Part shown: piece by piece, positions 10,777-20,712 of the stretch
How the letters are laid out: the number at the start of each line of letters is the position of its first letter
Position numbering within the stretch: position 1 is the stretch's first letter
NCBI RefSeq assembly: GCF_900497805.2
Contig: NW_020954548.1
Location: 8,746,101-8,810,100, forward strand
Direction: 5' to 3'
Length of the DNA stretch: 64,000 bases
From: Vombatus ursinus
Lineage: Eukaryota > Chordata > Mammalia > Diprotodontia > Vombatidae
Notes under the pieces: generated by a model
Databases searched by the model: none
What the model saw: the letters and a program-made list of their open reading frames with translations, nothing else
What the model was told of the DNA's origin: nothing
Made by a program: the position numbers and the translations under genes

Positions 10777-11648
10777 ATATATTTCTAGGGAAGCCAATTT
10801 TAAAATTCTCCATAGCCAGCCATATCTAATAGTTTTTTTCAGCAAGTATATTTTTCTTTATTAATATCTTCTCTAAAAAACAGGCATGATTACAACTCAC
10901 TTTTCTCTGAATCTCTTTTTAGTAAAGATGGAGAATTGACAGTTATGTTCTCCTCATGGCAATCCTTTATATCTCTAAGAACAACTAGCATCATCTTTCA
11001 GACTTCTCCAGGCCATATTTAAAACCCTTTTTTTGACTGTTACTTCTTCTGCTTTTTTTTTTAAACCCCAAACAGACCATTTTTAATGACTGAGATGTAA
11101 TCCAAGTCTATATGGCTGCTTGCAAAATCTTACCTTCTCTAGATCCAATACCCAATTTTTTTTTAGCAAGAAACCTGACACTTCTATTCAAAGAGTAGAT
11201 CAGTGTGACACAAAACCAAAAGGAACAAGGTTAGAATTTTCACCTAGAAGAGTGCAATCTTAATATTTCGCTTAGTTATGCTGAGGGAATGATAGCACCA
11301 TTTTCCACATCTGGACTCAGTCCCAACAGTGCATTAAAAAATAGATGATTCTCTTAGTCTTTTTGAGTACACTCTGTACAGAACTTACGAAAGAACTACT
11401 CCTACTATCTAAAACAGCCCTACCAGTGTCATCATTTTACACTTGATGGAATACAGGATTTGAGAACTCAGAGATATTGTTTTTAGTGCTATGGGATATG
11501 AGATTGTGATCCAACTTGTTCTGTCAGAATAACTCAGTTGACATTACCAATGAATGATAAGACTTGTGGCATAAACTCCAGAAGACATTAGTGATTGAAT
11601 TGAAGTGTTTATCTAAAATCTATGAGGTCATAATCTTGAAGTATGTAA
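10777..11648. other. Unclassified AT-rich interval
   Basis: No gene, RNA or known repeat was recognised. There are short T and A runs but no retroposon ends. Confidence 0.35.
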
Positions 11649-11649
11649 C

Positions 11650-12195
11650 TTCACTCCAGTTCATGCTCCTCTCAGCTGTCATACTGATCTACCTAAAGCT
11701 CAGTTCTGACTATATCATCTTCCTATTCAATCAATTCCAATAGCTCCCTGTTGCCTCCAGGATCAAATATAAAATTCTAGTTTTGCTTTTAAAGCCCTCA
11801 CCTGTCCCCTTCTTACTTTTCCAGGCTTCTTAGACTTTACACCACTCCCCACCCCAATCCCACCCCATGTACTCTGAGATCCAATGACCCAAACCATCTT
11901 GCTGTTCCTCCAATGAGACATTCCACTTCTGTACCCCAGGCATATTCACTGGCTGTGCACCAGGACTGGAATTCTTCTCATCTCTTCTTTCCAGCTTCTC
12001 TGGCTTAAAGTCTGAGTTAAAGTCCCACCTTCTATAAGAAGATTTTCCTGATTCCCTTTAATCCTAATGCTTTCCCCTCTGTTGATTATCTACAATTTAT
12101 CTTCTGGTTTGAGTTTCTTTGTATCCTCACTGCTTGGCACAGTGGATGGCACATAGTAGGTGCTTAATAAATGCTAACTGCATGATTGAAAAATC
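11650..12195 (+). mobile_element. L2 LINE, ORF2 C-terminus and 3' end
   Basis: The sequence follows the L2 ORF2 C-terminal coding region, including 'gctccctgttgcctccagga' (LPVASRIKYK in translation) and 'tctgagttaaagtcccacc' (SELKSHL). It ends in the L2 3' terminus 'cacatagtaggtgctt' and 'aataaatgc'. The frame is broken by stops, as expected for an old copy. Confidence 0.85.
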
Positions 12196-12299
12196 TTATT
12201 CCTCTGACTTAAACAGTGGTTCCTAATCTGTAGTCACTGGACCCTTCAGATTGAACCCTATGTAGACTGAACAAAAGCCTCTAAATCTGTGGTGTTTCA

Positions 12300-12490
12300 A
12301 GCATTGTCTTTCTGAACGAATAAAAAGCATTTGTAAGTATCTACTCTGTGCCAAGTACTATACTAAGTGCAGGGGCTACAAATAAAAAAGCAAAATAATC
12401 TTTCCCCTCAAGGATCTTACATTCTAACAGGGCAGACAACCCACATTGGGGAATTGTGGTGGCTGGGGAAGGCATAAGAAGGTAAGTGGA
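12300..12490 (-). mobile_element. L2 LINE 3' end fragment
   Basis: This antisense L2 3' end reads 'agcatttgtaagtatctact', 'gtgccaagtac', 'ctcaaggatcttacattcta'. It faces the sense L2 just upstream, so two L2 3' ends point toward each other here. Confidence 0.7.
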
Positions 12491-13210
12491 ATAATAGAGC
12501 CATCCTTGAACACATTCTTTCCAAAAGTAATAGTGGTGGTGATTTTATTACATTCCCAGAGAAAGAAGTGGAAAGACGGAGTGGGGGAAGGATTTTGATA
12601 GGGGTTTTAATTTCTATTTAGCAAATTTAAGTTGTGTAGACTGAACAAATAACATTTCACACACATATGTACATAAGTATTTTTAAGAACTAAATAGATA
12701 CTGTCATAACCAATCACGTACAAATATGTGAATTCACTGTAGTTGTCACGTATTTTTCTCCATGGACGCTAATGCACTTTTATAAGCAAGTAACATGGAC
12801 GTTTTTGATGATGGTCTCCTACTTGAAAAAATTGGAAACCACTGGACCAGAAGCTTCCATAATCAAAACAACCTTTAGATCTCTCTCTCATGAACTATGT
12901 CCTATGGAAGGCAAACCAGCTTCATTCGAAAATTGTAAGATGTTTTTCAAGTGATGCCTTTAGAACAACTTTTAATGTTTAAGGAAACCACTAAATGACT
13001 AGTTCAGACAAGGTCTCCAAATACAGCACTCTCTATAGATAGCCTATTAGCATGTGCTCTGAAATATTGAGTGGAAATCTTAAATGGCATAGGCCAGTTA
13101 CATAATTTGCATTTAGATCATAAAAAGGCTGATTCTCGTTGTATTCTCCCCTGTGTGTAGAGGAACATCATCTAAAGATAGAGATATTTCTATTGGTCAT
13201 CATCCATTTT
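12491..13210. other. Unclassified interval
   Basis: A 60-codon open stretch (12772-12954) has no recognisable similarity. No other feature was seen. Confidence 0.35.
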
Positions 13211-13214
13211 TTTC

Positions 13215-13592
13215 TTACCAGCCTGCACTCTGGTCTTCTTGACCATCTCCTAGAAACATCTCCATCCTGGAAGATCACTTCAACCTTTTGCCTCTTCAGT
13301 CACACTCTTAGTTTGGATGATTCCTCCTGTAACTTCCATTTAAGGAGGGCATCCAGGCCAACCACTTCTTCATTTCTCTTCAGGTTGTTCTTTGGACTTC
13401 TCCATCATGCTCCTGCTTTGGGTCCCTCCCTCTTCCTTTAGTTTCCTTGTATGTATTGTTGTCTTCCCCCACTAGGATGTAAGCATCTTGAGGGTAGGGG
13501 CTGCCTTTCTTCCTGCTTGTATTTGTATTCCCAAGGCTTACCACAGTGCGTGGCACATAGTCACTGCTTAGTAAATGCTTGTTGACTGAATG
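13215..13592 (+). mobile_element. L2 LINE 3' end
   Basis: The sense L2 3' end includes 'cccactaggatgtaagcatc', 'ttgagggtaggggctgcc', 'gtggcacatagtcactgc' and a final 'taaatgcttgttgactga'. The upstream part contains CT-rich L2 coding remnant. Confidence 0.8.
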
Positions 13593-13699
13593 ATTGACTA
13601 CTGATCACCCAAGGATCAAAGAGCCCCCTGAAACTGACTATAAGGCTCAAGTAAAACTTAACAGTGATTCATTTTGTTTCATGTGCATGGTAGTTTGTC

Positions 13700-14135
13700 C
13701 TAAGACTCCTTTTATGCTATGATTTATGGAGCTCATCTTTTTTTAGCCAACATGGTCCAACTGTGATGATTTTGTAGAAGATCTAAATGAAAAGATGTTG
13801 GTGAATAAGCTGCAATTATCTTCATGGTAGTCATTTTGCTTGTGCTTATCATGAACACAGCAAGACAAGATGATCAAGTGTCCCATTAAACTTTGTTTCT
13901 TCTTGCCTTTGGGCATACAATGAGACCAGCTTTGCCAACTCTATTGTTTGCCTCTCCAAACAATTTGTGAGTCATCCTTTAACTTAGTTTGACCTTTTTT
14001 TTCTCATCTTCTCATCTTTCTTGTCTTTATTTATCATAAGAATGTCAATATTGATATGATTCAGTTCTTGAAGAGTGTCAATTTGTTAATCATTAGACAA
14101 AATCTTGCAATTCCTATACCTCGAGTAAATTTAAT
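13700..14135 (-). mobile_element. RTE-like LINE, endonuclease part (inverted)
   Basis: The minus strand, read from about 14135 down to 13740, gives an interrupted endonuclease-like translation. It includes GKAGLIVCPKARRNKV, then SSCLAVFMISTSK, then MKIIAAYSPTS. The last block resembles the (I)xxYAPTS motif of RTE/BovB-group apurinic endonucleases. It lies just upstream of, and opposite in strand to, a matching reverse transcriptase remnant at 14.38-15.97 kb. The assignment rests on motif order only. Confidence 0.55.
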
Positions 14136-14379
14136 GTTCAGAGACAGTCTAAGAACAGTGTGATTCCAAATCTTTTTTGTCTTTTTATTCTGCTACTCAA
14201 CCACTCTCACTGTAGAAAAAGAAGTAGATCACAAGAAACTGAAGGTCATTTTATATTTTTCTTTGTTTCAGGGGTTGTCACAGCCAAAGAATTCATCATC
14301 TAGTGTCCAAAGGCCAACCTACAGGGAATCAATTGATTAGATCTTTGATCTAAGCTTACTTGGCCTTTGGACAATACCC

Positions 14380-15975
14380 CACCCTAGTAGGACCTGCCAG
14401 AGCTTATATCCTGATAAAACTTGGATCACCACCCCAGTATAATCAAGCATCAGAGTGGGGCTTTGTGGAAGATATGGAAGGAAACCTTCATGAAAAAATG
14501 AGAAGGGAACAGAGGGCATTTTCAAATTATCCTCTAAAGTCGACCACATTTTTATACTGACACAATTGATCCAAAGGTAGACACAAGATACTGCTGTGTT
14601 TATTGTTAGTTGATTATGAAAAAGAAAAAAAAAACATTTCATTTGGTAGAGTAAAACATTATCTGAAGACTTCCCCTCCAACAAGGAGTTTCTCATACAC
14701 ATGTTAAGGTTATAAAAGATTCCTTTGTAAATGCAACCACAGAGATAACTCTGTTCAATAACCTTCTGATTATTAACACTAAGTGAGGCATAAAACATGA
14801 AGATAAATGCTCCCTATTGTCATGGAGGCTGTTTCCCACAAGATCCAAATAGAAGAGAGAAGCCCTATAGATGACTATGTCCTCCACATGTTCCAATTTT
14901 CAGATCAAGTTCTGCTAATTGAATCAAGTTTCAGGATATTCCAGGGCATCCTCAGTGAAAGCCTAGATTATTCAAAAGAGATTCCTAATAATTCCTAATA
15001 GGAAAAACTAAATGGATGAAAAATACCTGTTATTCAAACTAGGACATATATTTAGGTGGCCAATACGTACTAGTAAATCAGTACATATATTTAAGGCAGG
15101 CACTGCAAATGAATGATGAGTTATGCCCGGAATGAACAGGAAGAAAAGAGTGGGTTGGAGTGCTTTTGTAAAATTGCATGGTATTTTTAATGATTCCAAC
15201 CCCATCCTCTGTTAGGGTAAATGGAAACGGCCCTGGCAAGGACACCCATTTTTAAAATAAATATTCTCCCAATGGTGCTGTCTGGTTGAAAATTTTGGAG
15301 CACCATAATCTCTGAGGAATCAACATTGTGGATGTCTCAGGTGGCCATAAAGTCACCTATGCAGGATGAAAATAGACCACAACATATTTCCAATGATGAC
15401 CTTTGTTTATCGATCATCATACTGAATTGTTGAAATCTTTTTGAGTGATGATTTTGTCATCTAGCATGTTGCATTTCTCTTTCAACTTTGTATCATTTAG
15501 ACCACGGCTTCTTAAACTTTTTATCCTCATGACCCCTTTATGCATTTCCCCAGTGCTGGTCAGCATTGTGCAACCTGAGGGCATGCGCAGTGCAAAGTAC
15601 ACATGCTTTGTGTTCAGAACCAAGGCTTCAGTGAAGTTGAAGTGAAATGAAGTGATGCAACACATGCAAGCACTGCCAGAAACACTTCGGATTCATTATG
15701 TGTTTGATTTTTAATTAATTTTTGGTCATTGCATGTTCAGAAACCTTTTACTGTTGCCAAATTTTTCACGACCCCATATGGGGTTGTGACCCACAGTTTA
15801 AGAAATGCTGATAGACATTTGATAAGTGTACCTTTTTTGTCTTTATCCAAGTGTCTCATTCAAATGTTGAAGAGCATAAGGGTACGTTGGACAAAGCACT
15901 ATGACATGAACCTGGGAGATGCCTCCAGATGGAAAGAAATCCTTCACTCTGAATATGTGACTTTTAACTTAGTAT
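14380..15975 (+). mobile_element. RTE-like LINE, reverse transcriptase part, with a hAT-like insert
   Basis: Broken plus-strand frames show RTE-group reverse transcriptase landmarks in the right order. They are DHIFILTQLIQ (about 14540), LLVDYEK (about 14605, like FVDYEKAFD), LPIVMEA and FSDQVLLIES (about 14810-14920, like FADDIVLI), YIYLRQALQMNDELCPE (about 15080) and FWSTIISEESTL (about 15300). After a 308-bp insert, RVRWTKHYDMNLGDASRW follows (about 15880). The matching endonuclease lies upstream in opposite orientation. Many stops and frameshifts mark it as an old, dead copy. Confidence 0.6.
15503..15810. mobile_element. hAT-like non-autonomous DNA element (308 bp)
   Basis: The left end CACGGCTTCTTAAACTTTTT and the reverse complement of the right end, CAGCATTTCTTAAACTGTGG, form imperfect terminal inverted repeats. 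Near the right end is a palindrome, CGACCCCATATGGGGTTG. The copy interrupts the RTE-like LINE, which resumes afterwards. TTAGAC on the left and ATAGAC on the right may be remains of a target duplication. Related ends occur at 50.40-50.48 kb. Confidence 0.65.
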
Positions 15976-16029
15976 AAATCTCCCCAAATGCATTGTCATT
16001 GAGCATACAACTTATCCCTTCTTTGATCA

Positions 16030-17405
16030 TCAACTCTTTCCTTTTTCATAGATCTGAAAGGTAATTTCTTCCTTCCTCCTCTAATTTGTTTATGTTATTC
16101 TTTAAGCCTAAGTCAAGAACTTCTCCCCTCTTACAAATATCCTATCATTCAGATGTTCTCTGTCACTCCTTCCTTCACCCCAGTCTCACAAGATGAGGTA
16201 GCTTTACTTCTTATCTTGGGTAACCCCGCTGCCTTCTCAAATAATCCCATTTCATCCTGTCTCCTCCAGAAGTTTGCTCTCTCTGTGATTCCCCACTTTA
16301 TCACTTATTTTTCAGTCTCTCCCTGTCTACTGGCTTATTTTCAACTGCCTACAAACATGCCCATGTCTCCCATTCTGAAAAAACTCTTACTTCATCTTTA
16401 TGCCCCCAATAGCTATCAACCTATATTTCTTCTGCTCTTTACAGCTAAACAAAAAGGCCATATATAATAGATCCCTCAACTTTCTCTCCTCCCACTCTCT
16501 TCTTAACCTTTCACAATTGGACTTCTGACTTTATCATTCCATCGAAACTATTCTCTCCAAAGTTATAATGATCTTTTAGTTGTCATATCCAATGGCCTTT
16601 TCTCAATCCCCATTCTCCTTTATCTCTCTGAATTCTTTACCATTGTTGATCATTCTCTCCTTTTTCATACTCTCTTCTCTCTAGGTTTTTGGAATACCAC
16701 TTGGTTGTCCTCCTACCTATCTGACTGTTCCTTCTCAGTTTCCTTTGCAGGAGCCTCATCCTATAGTAGGAGACATTCCTTACAGTTTTCTCCTGGGCCC
16801 TTTTTTCTTCTCCTTCTATACAATTTCACTTAGTGAAAAAGGCCAAGATATCCCTGATCTATATCTTGCCACTGGGCCTACATGGCTTCAGGGGAGAAAG
16901 TGAGGTTGGTGACTTTGCACAGCCCTCCCTCACTTAAATCCAGTTCACTTACAAGTCATGGCATCATCTTCCTGATGCTATAGTCCTCTTGGAGAACAAA
17001 AGACAAACAACAACAATACTTGGTGATCTCATCAGCTCCCATAGATTTAATTACCATCTTTATGCTCCTAATTCTTAGATCTACCTATCTTGCCCTGATC
17101 TCTCTGCTGATCTTTAATCTGTGTCTCCAACTGCCTTTCAGACATTTCAAAGTGTATGTCCAGCAGACATTTTAAATTTAACATATCTAAACAGAATTCA
17201 TTATTCTGCCCTCCCTATACCCAAAAGCTCCCCATCTACTTTTTTTTATAATTGTGGAAGGCAATGCTATACTCCCAATCCCTCAAGCTGGCAACCTAGG
17301 AGTCATCCTTGATTTCTCACTATCTCCCAACCCCCATTACAGTCTGTTGCCAAGGCGTATTGATTTCACCATTGCAATATTTCTCCAATATGCACCCTTC
17401 TGGTC
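16030..17405 (+). mobile_element. L2 LINE ORF2 region, split by a retroposon
   Basis: The CT-rich plus strand follows L2 ORF2: a 'YxPIxLL'-like block near 16410, 'ccactctcttcttaaccttt', and 'tctgaattctttaccattgttgatcattct' (the SAAFDTVDH region). After an insert it continues with 'ggtgatctcatcagctccca' (GDLISSH) and 'ctaggagtcatccttgat' (LGVILDFSLSPNPH, about 17300). The frame is broken. A 181-bp (CAA)n-tailed retroposon sits at 16837-17017. Confidence 0.8.
16837..17017 (+). mobile_element. (CAA)n-tailed retroposon, RTE-tail family, short copy
   Basis: This is a 181-bp insert in L2 with target-site duplication ACTTAGTGA (16828-16836) and ACTTGGTGA (17018-17026). The body reads 'cttgccactgggc', 'gactttgcac', 'cctcacttaaatccagttca', 'gtcctcttggagaacaaa' and an (ACA) tail. 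Longer copies of the same family lie at 39.2, 56.0 and 61.8 kb. Confidence 0.85.
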
Positions 17406-17924
17406 TTTAATTTACTTCTTATTTTGGAAGGTTATATTTATCTAGGTTAGAGAGAGGCACACTGAGGTTCTTGTGAAGAACTTCTCCCTATTTCTCCCTA
17501 CAACTCATTTAACTTTTCCTTTAAATATTTCGATTCTATACCGTTTGGTGCATATAAGTTTAACATTATTCATTGCAACTTTTCCTGTTCATCTCTTTCA
17601 ATTAAATCTATTTTTGCTGTTGGCTTGTCTAAAATTATCATTGTTGCCTTTGCTTTTTTAAGTTCAGCTAAGGCATAAAAGATTTTGCTCTAGCCTTGTA
17701 TTCTAACTCTATCAGTTTCAAGTGTATTTCATCTAGACAATGTATTGTTGGATTCTGCTTTTGAAACCATCCTGCTATCATCTTCTGTTTTAGAAGTGAG
17801 TTCATCCCATTCGTATTTACATTCATGTCCATTAATGTGTATTTTCCTTTATCTTGTACTCTTATCTCCCCCAGCCTTGCACGCATGTATGCATGCACAT
17901 GTCTATGAGCTTGTGCAAGCGCAC

Positions 17925-17947
17925 GTGCACACACACACACACACACA
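17925..17947. repeat. (CA)n microsatellite
   Basis: A short CA run preceded by CATG/GCACGTGC alternating purine-pyrimidine sequence (17880-17924), which is potentially Z-DNA prone. Confidence 0.95.
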
Positions 17948-18776
17948 TTTTTATAAAGAAGGATTAGTAAGGGAGGAGTGTGCTTAGCACGAGTATTCCA
18001 GGTTTGATATTTGCTTTTGCTCCCCTGTCCTTTTACTTTTCTCTTACCCAGAACCCAATGACAGGTTTTTGTCCTTTCTTTCCTTTTAAATCTCCTTGAC
18101 AAACAACCCTCCATGGTGAGAGTTTGTTTTGCTTAGGAGCAATACACCGTTCAACCTACCCTATCTCTTTTTCCCCTTTGCTCTATCTCCTTTTTTCCAC
18201 CTGTTTCCTGTTGAAGGAAATTTATGTTTGCACTCAACTGTATATGTGTGTTCTTCCCTCCTTTGACCAATTCATATGAAAGTGAGGTTCAAATCTTGCC
18301 CGCTTCCCCTCATCCCTCCTTTTTTGTTTATAGAATCTTCTACTTGCACACCTAAATTACATGACATGACTTCACCCACCCTTCTTTTCTCTTTCTTTTC
18401 TTTTCTAGTATTTTCCTTTTTCCTTCCTTTCCTTTCTTCTTCTAAGATTATCAAAACATAACAAAACCCTTCCTAGGTCTTTTGTCTTATTTGATACCCT
18501 CTATGATCCTTTATGAGATTATAATTCTAAGGGGACACATGACATCTCCCCATATTAGAATCCAAAAGTCCCTTGTTTAGTACTTTAAGATTATTATCTT
18601 CTTTTTTAAATGTTTCTCTTAACTCCCGTGTCATTTTTTACTCACCTCTCGTCTGTCCCCACTGCCCCAGTAATGATTAAAGTTATATTTTATTAAAGGT
18701 CCGTTTCCCCCCAGTAGGATTCTACTTAGTTTTTCTGGGTAAGATATTATTGTTTATAGGATTTATTTTTTGCTTT

Positions 18777-18974
18777 CTAGAAGAGAGTGAAATCTAAAGC
18801 TAAATCTTGAGTGATCCTGACTGTGGCTCCTTGATATTTGAATTTTTTCTTTTTGGCTGTTTGCTGTATTTTCTCTTTGATCTGGAAGCTCTGGATTTTG
18901 ATTATAATGTTCCTGGAAGTTTTCATTTTGGGGTTTCTTTTAAGAGGTAACCAGTGGATTCTTTCTATTTTCAA
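18777..18974 (-). pseudogene. L1 ORF1 C-terminal domain remnant
   Basis: A 65-codon open stretch reads IERIHWLPLKRNPKMKTSRN, then IIIKIQSFQIKEKI and KYQGATVRITQDLALDF. This matches the order of the L1 ORF1p RRM/C-terminal region: 'ERxHR...PRxIIVKF', 'KExIL', 'G..I.I..DLS'. ORF1p is the trimeric nucleic-acid chaperone of L1. Upstream coiled-coil-like sequence is present but the frame is not continuous. Confidence 0.75.
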
Positions 18975-19789
18975 TTTACCATCTGTTTATGAGAGATATG
19001 GGCAGGTAAAAAATAATTTCTAAAAACATGAAGTCTAAGCTCTTTTTTGGTCATGACTTTCAGATTTCCTTGTTCTGCTTTCCTGGTTGTTGTTTTTTTT
19101 CTTAGCACAAAACACCTTACATTTTCTTCCATTTTTTTTAGACTTTGACTTTGTCTCAATATTTCTTGTTTTCTCATGGAGTCATCAATTTCTGTGTGAT
19201 CCAGTCTAACTTTCAAGGAGTCTGTTCCTTGGGTGTTTTATAATTCTTGTTATAAAGCTGTTAATTCTCTTTCCAATTATTTCTTCCATTGCTCCCATTT
19301 ACTTTTAAATTCTTTCCTCTAGGGCTCTCATTTCATGTGTGAAATAATTTTAAACTCTTTAAAAAAACTTTGTTTGTAGATGTTTTGCAGTCTTTCTCTT
19401 CTTCTGAGTTTTCATATTGAGAATCCCTGTCACCATAAAAGCTTTAATTGTGGGTTTATTTTTGTTTGTTTGTTTAGTTTTCCAGTTTTATTGAATTTGG
19501 ATTTTGTGTTAAGTCCAGGCTCTGCACACTTCTGGGAGAATGGGCCATAACTGGACCTGGTTTGTGTCCTCTTGGGTCCTGCTGCTACTTTCTCAGGGTA
19601 TTGATTATTATGCCTCAAGGATCTCAAAGACATCTCAAGCTGGGGACTTGCAAGCTGTCAGTGAATCCAAAGGGGCTTGATCCAGGGCAAAGTATGAAAG
19701 TTGCCCTCCTGGTCTTAGCTCTGAAAGTTCTCTTTTTTTCTTTTTAAAGCTCTGAAAGTTCTTGACCTGGGTATGGGTCTGAGTAACAG

Positions 19790-20045
19790 CACATAGAGTG
19801 CTGGGCCTTCAAGTCAGGAAGAGTCATCTTTTTGAGTTAAAATTTGGCTTCAGATACTCTATTCAGACACTTATTAGCTATGTGACCTTAGGCAAATCCC
19901 TCGACCCTGTTTGCCTCAGTTTACTTATCTGTAAAATGAGCTGGAGAAAAAAATGGCAAATCACGCCAGTATCTTTGCCAAGAAAAGTCCAAATAGGGTC
20001 ATGAAGAGTGGGGCATGACTGAAATGACTCAACAACAGCAAAACA
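19790..20045 (+). mobile_element. (CAA)n-tailed tRNA-type SINE
   Basis: The SINE runs from 'cacatagagtgctggg' through 'tatgtgaccttaggcaaatc' and 'ggcaaatcacgcca' to 'actcaacaacagc'. It is nearly full length, inserted in the antisense L1 5' region and diverged from its relatives at 6.3 and 23.3 kb. Confidence 0.9.
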
Positions 20046-20712
20046 AAGCTGTGAGCTTTTTCTTGGTTGGAGCTTCAGCAATTGCTACTGAACTCAATCA
20101 GAGTCAGCTAACTAGAAAGCTCTGTAGGCTCTTAATGACAGAATTACAGGCTCCCCTTTGGTCTGGGCTCTCTGCTCTGGTTATTCAGCTGCAGGCTTCT
20201 AACTGAGCTGGAGGATGGATGTGAGACCCTGCTCATGTGTCATAGCCACACAGCTGCTGCTTACTTTTGTACTTGCTTGGTCCATACCCAGCATTTTGGC
20301 CTGTGACCTCTCCTTTCCCTGGACCATCTCTCCTAAGCACAGATCCTTTTCCCAGTCCACATTGGATCTATAACCAGCTCTGGGGTGTGGAAGAAAGAGC
20401 TTCCAACTGATACCTGTTCCTACCCCTTGCAGACCCCTCTTTGCTGAATCTGTTATCTCTTCTTGCACAGGCCCCTCACCAGAAGGCTCCGTGAAATGTG
20501 ATCCTGCCTAGAAATTGTTTCATGTTTATAGACCTTTCCATTTGCCTCCCTATGCCCTGACCTGGAAAAAATGAATCACTATGATCTTGTTCTTAGATTT
20601 CCCAATCAAGACTTATTTTGGATATACTTTCTAGATCTTTTTGAACTGGTTGTTGGTGAGAGCTGGGCTGTATTTTTTCTTCCTACTCCATCTTGGATGT
20701 TCTCTTACCTTT

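Larger units (their letters stand above)
17410..20712 (-). mobile_element. L1 LINE, 5' half (5' UTR, ORF1, start of ORF2), antisense
   Basis: Read on the minus strand from 20712, the element begins with a sequence containing 'ccaagatggagtaggaag', like the usual L1 start. A roughly 1.2-kb 5' UTR-like region follows, then ORF1 (coiled-coil-like, about 19400-18980) and the ORF1 C-terminal domain. Sequence of the start-of-ORF2 or inter-ORF type then runs down to about 17410. It is broken by stops. A (CAA)n SINE (19790-20045) and a CA repeat (17925-17947) lie within it. The 3' half is missing. Confidence 0.7.

Noticed and set aside
13139-13441. 100-codon plus-strand open stretch next to L2
   Set aside because: The second half is L2 3' sequence (CT-rich 'Leu-Phe' translation), so it is a repeat-derived frame.
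14337-14798. 153-codon open stretch on the minus strand, the longest non-L1 frame
   Set aside because: The plus strand of the same interval carries RTE-like reverse transcriptase motifs in order. The minus-strand translation resembles nothing and is best read as a shadow.
17668-18114. 148-codon minus-strand open stretch
   Set aside because: It runs through a (CA)n microsatellite (translated as Cys-Val repeats) in antisense L1 sequence. No collinear L1 protein similarity was convincing across it.
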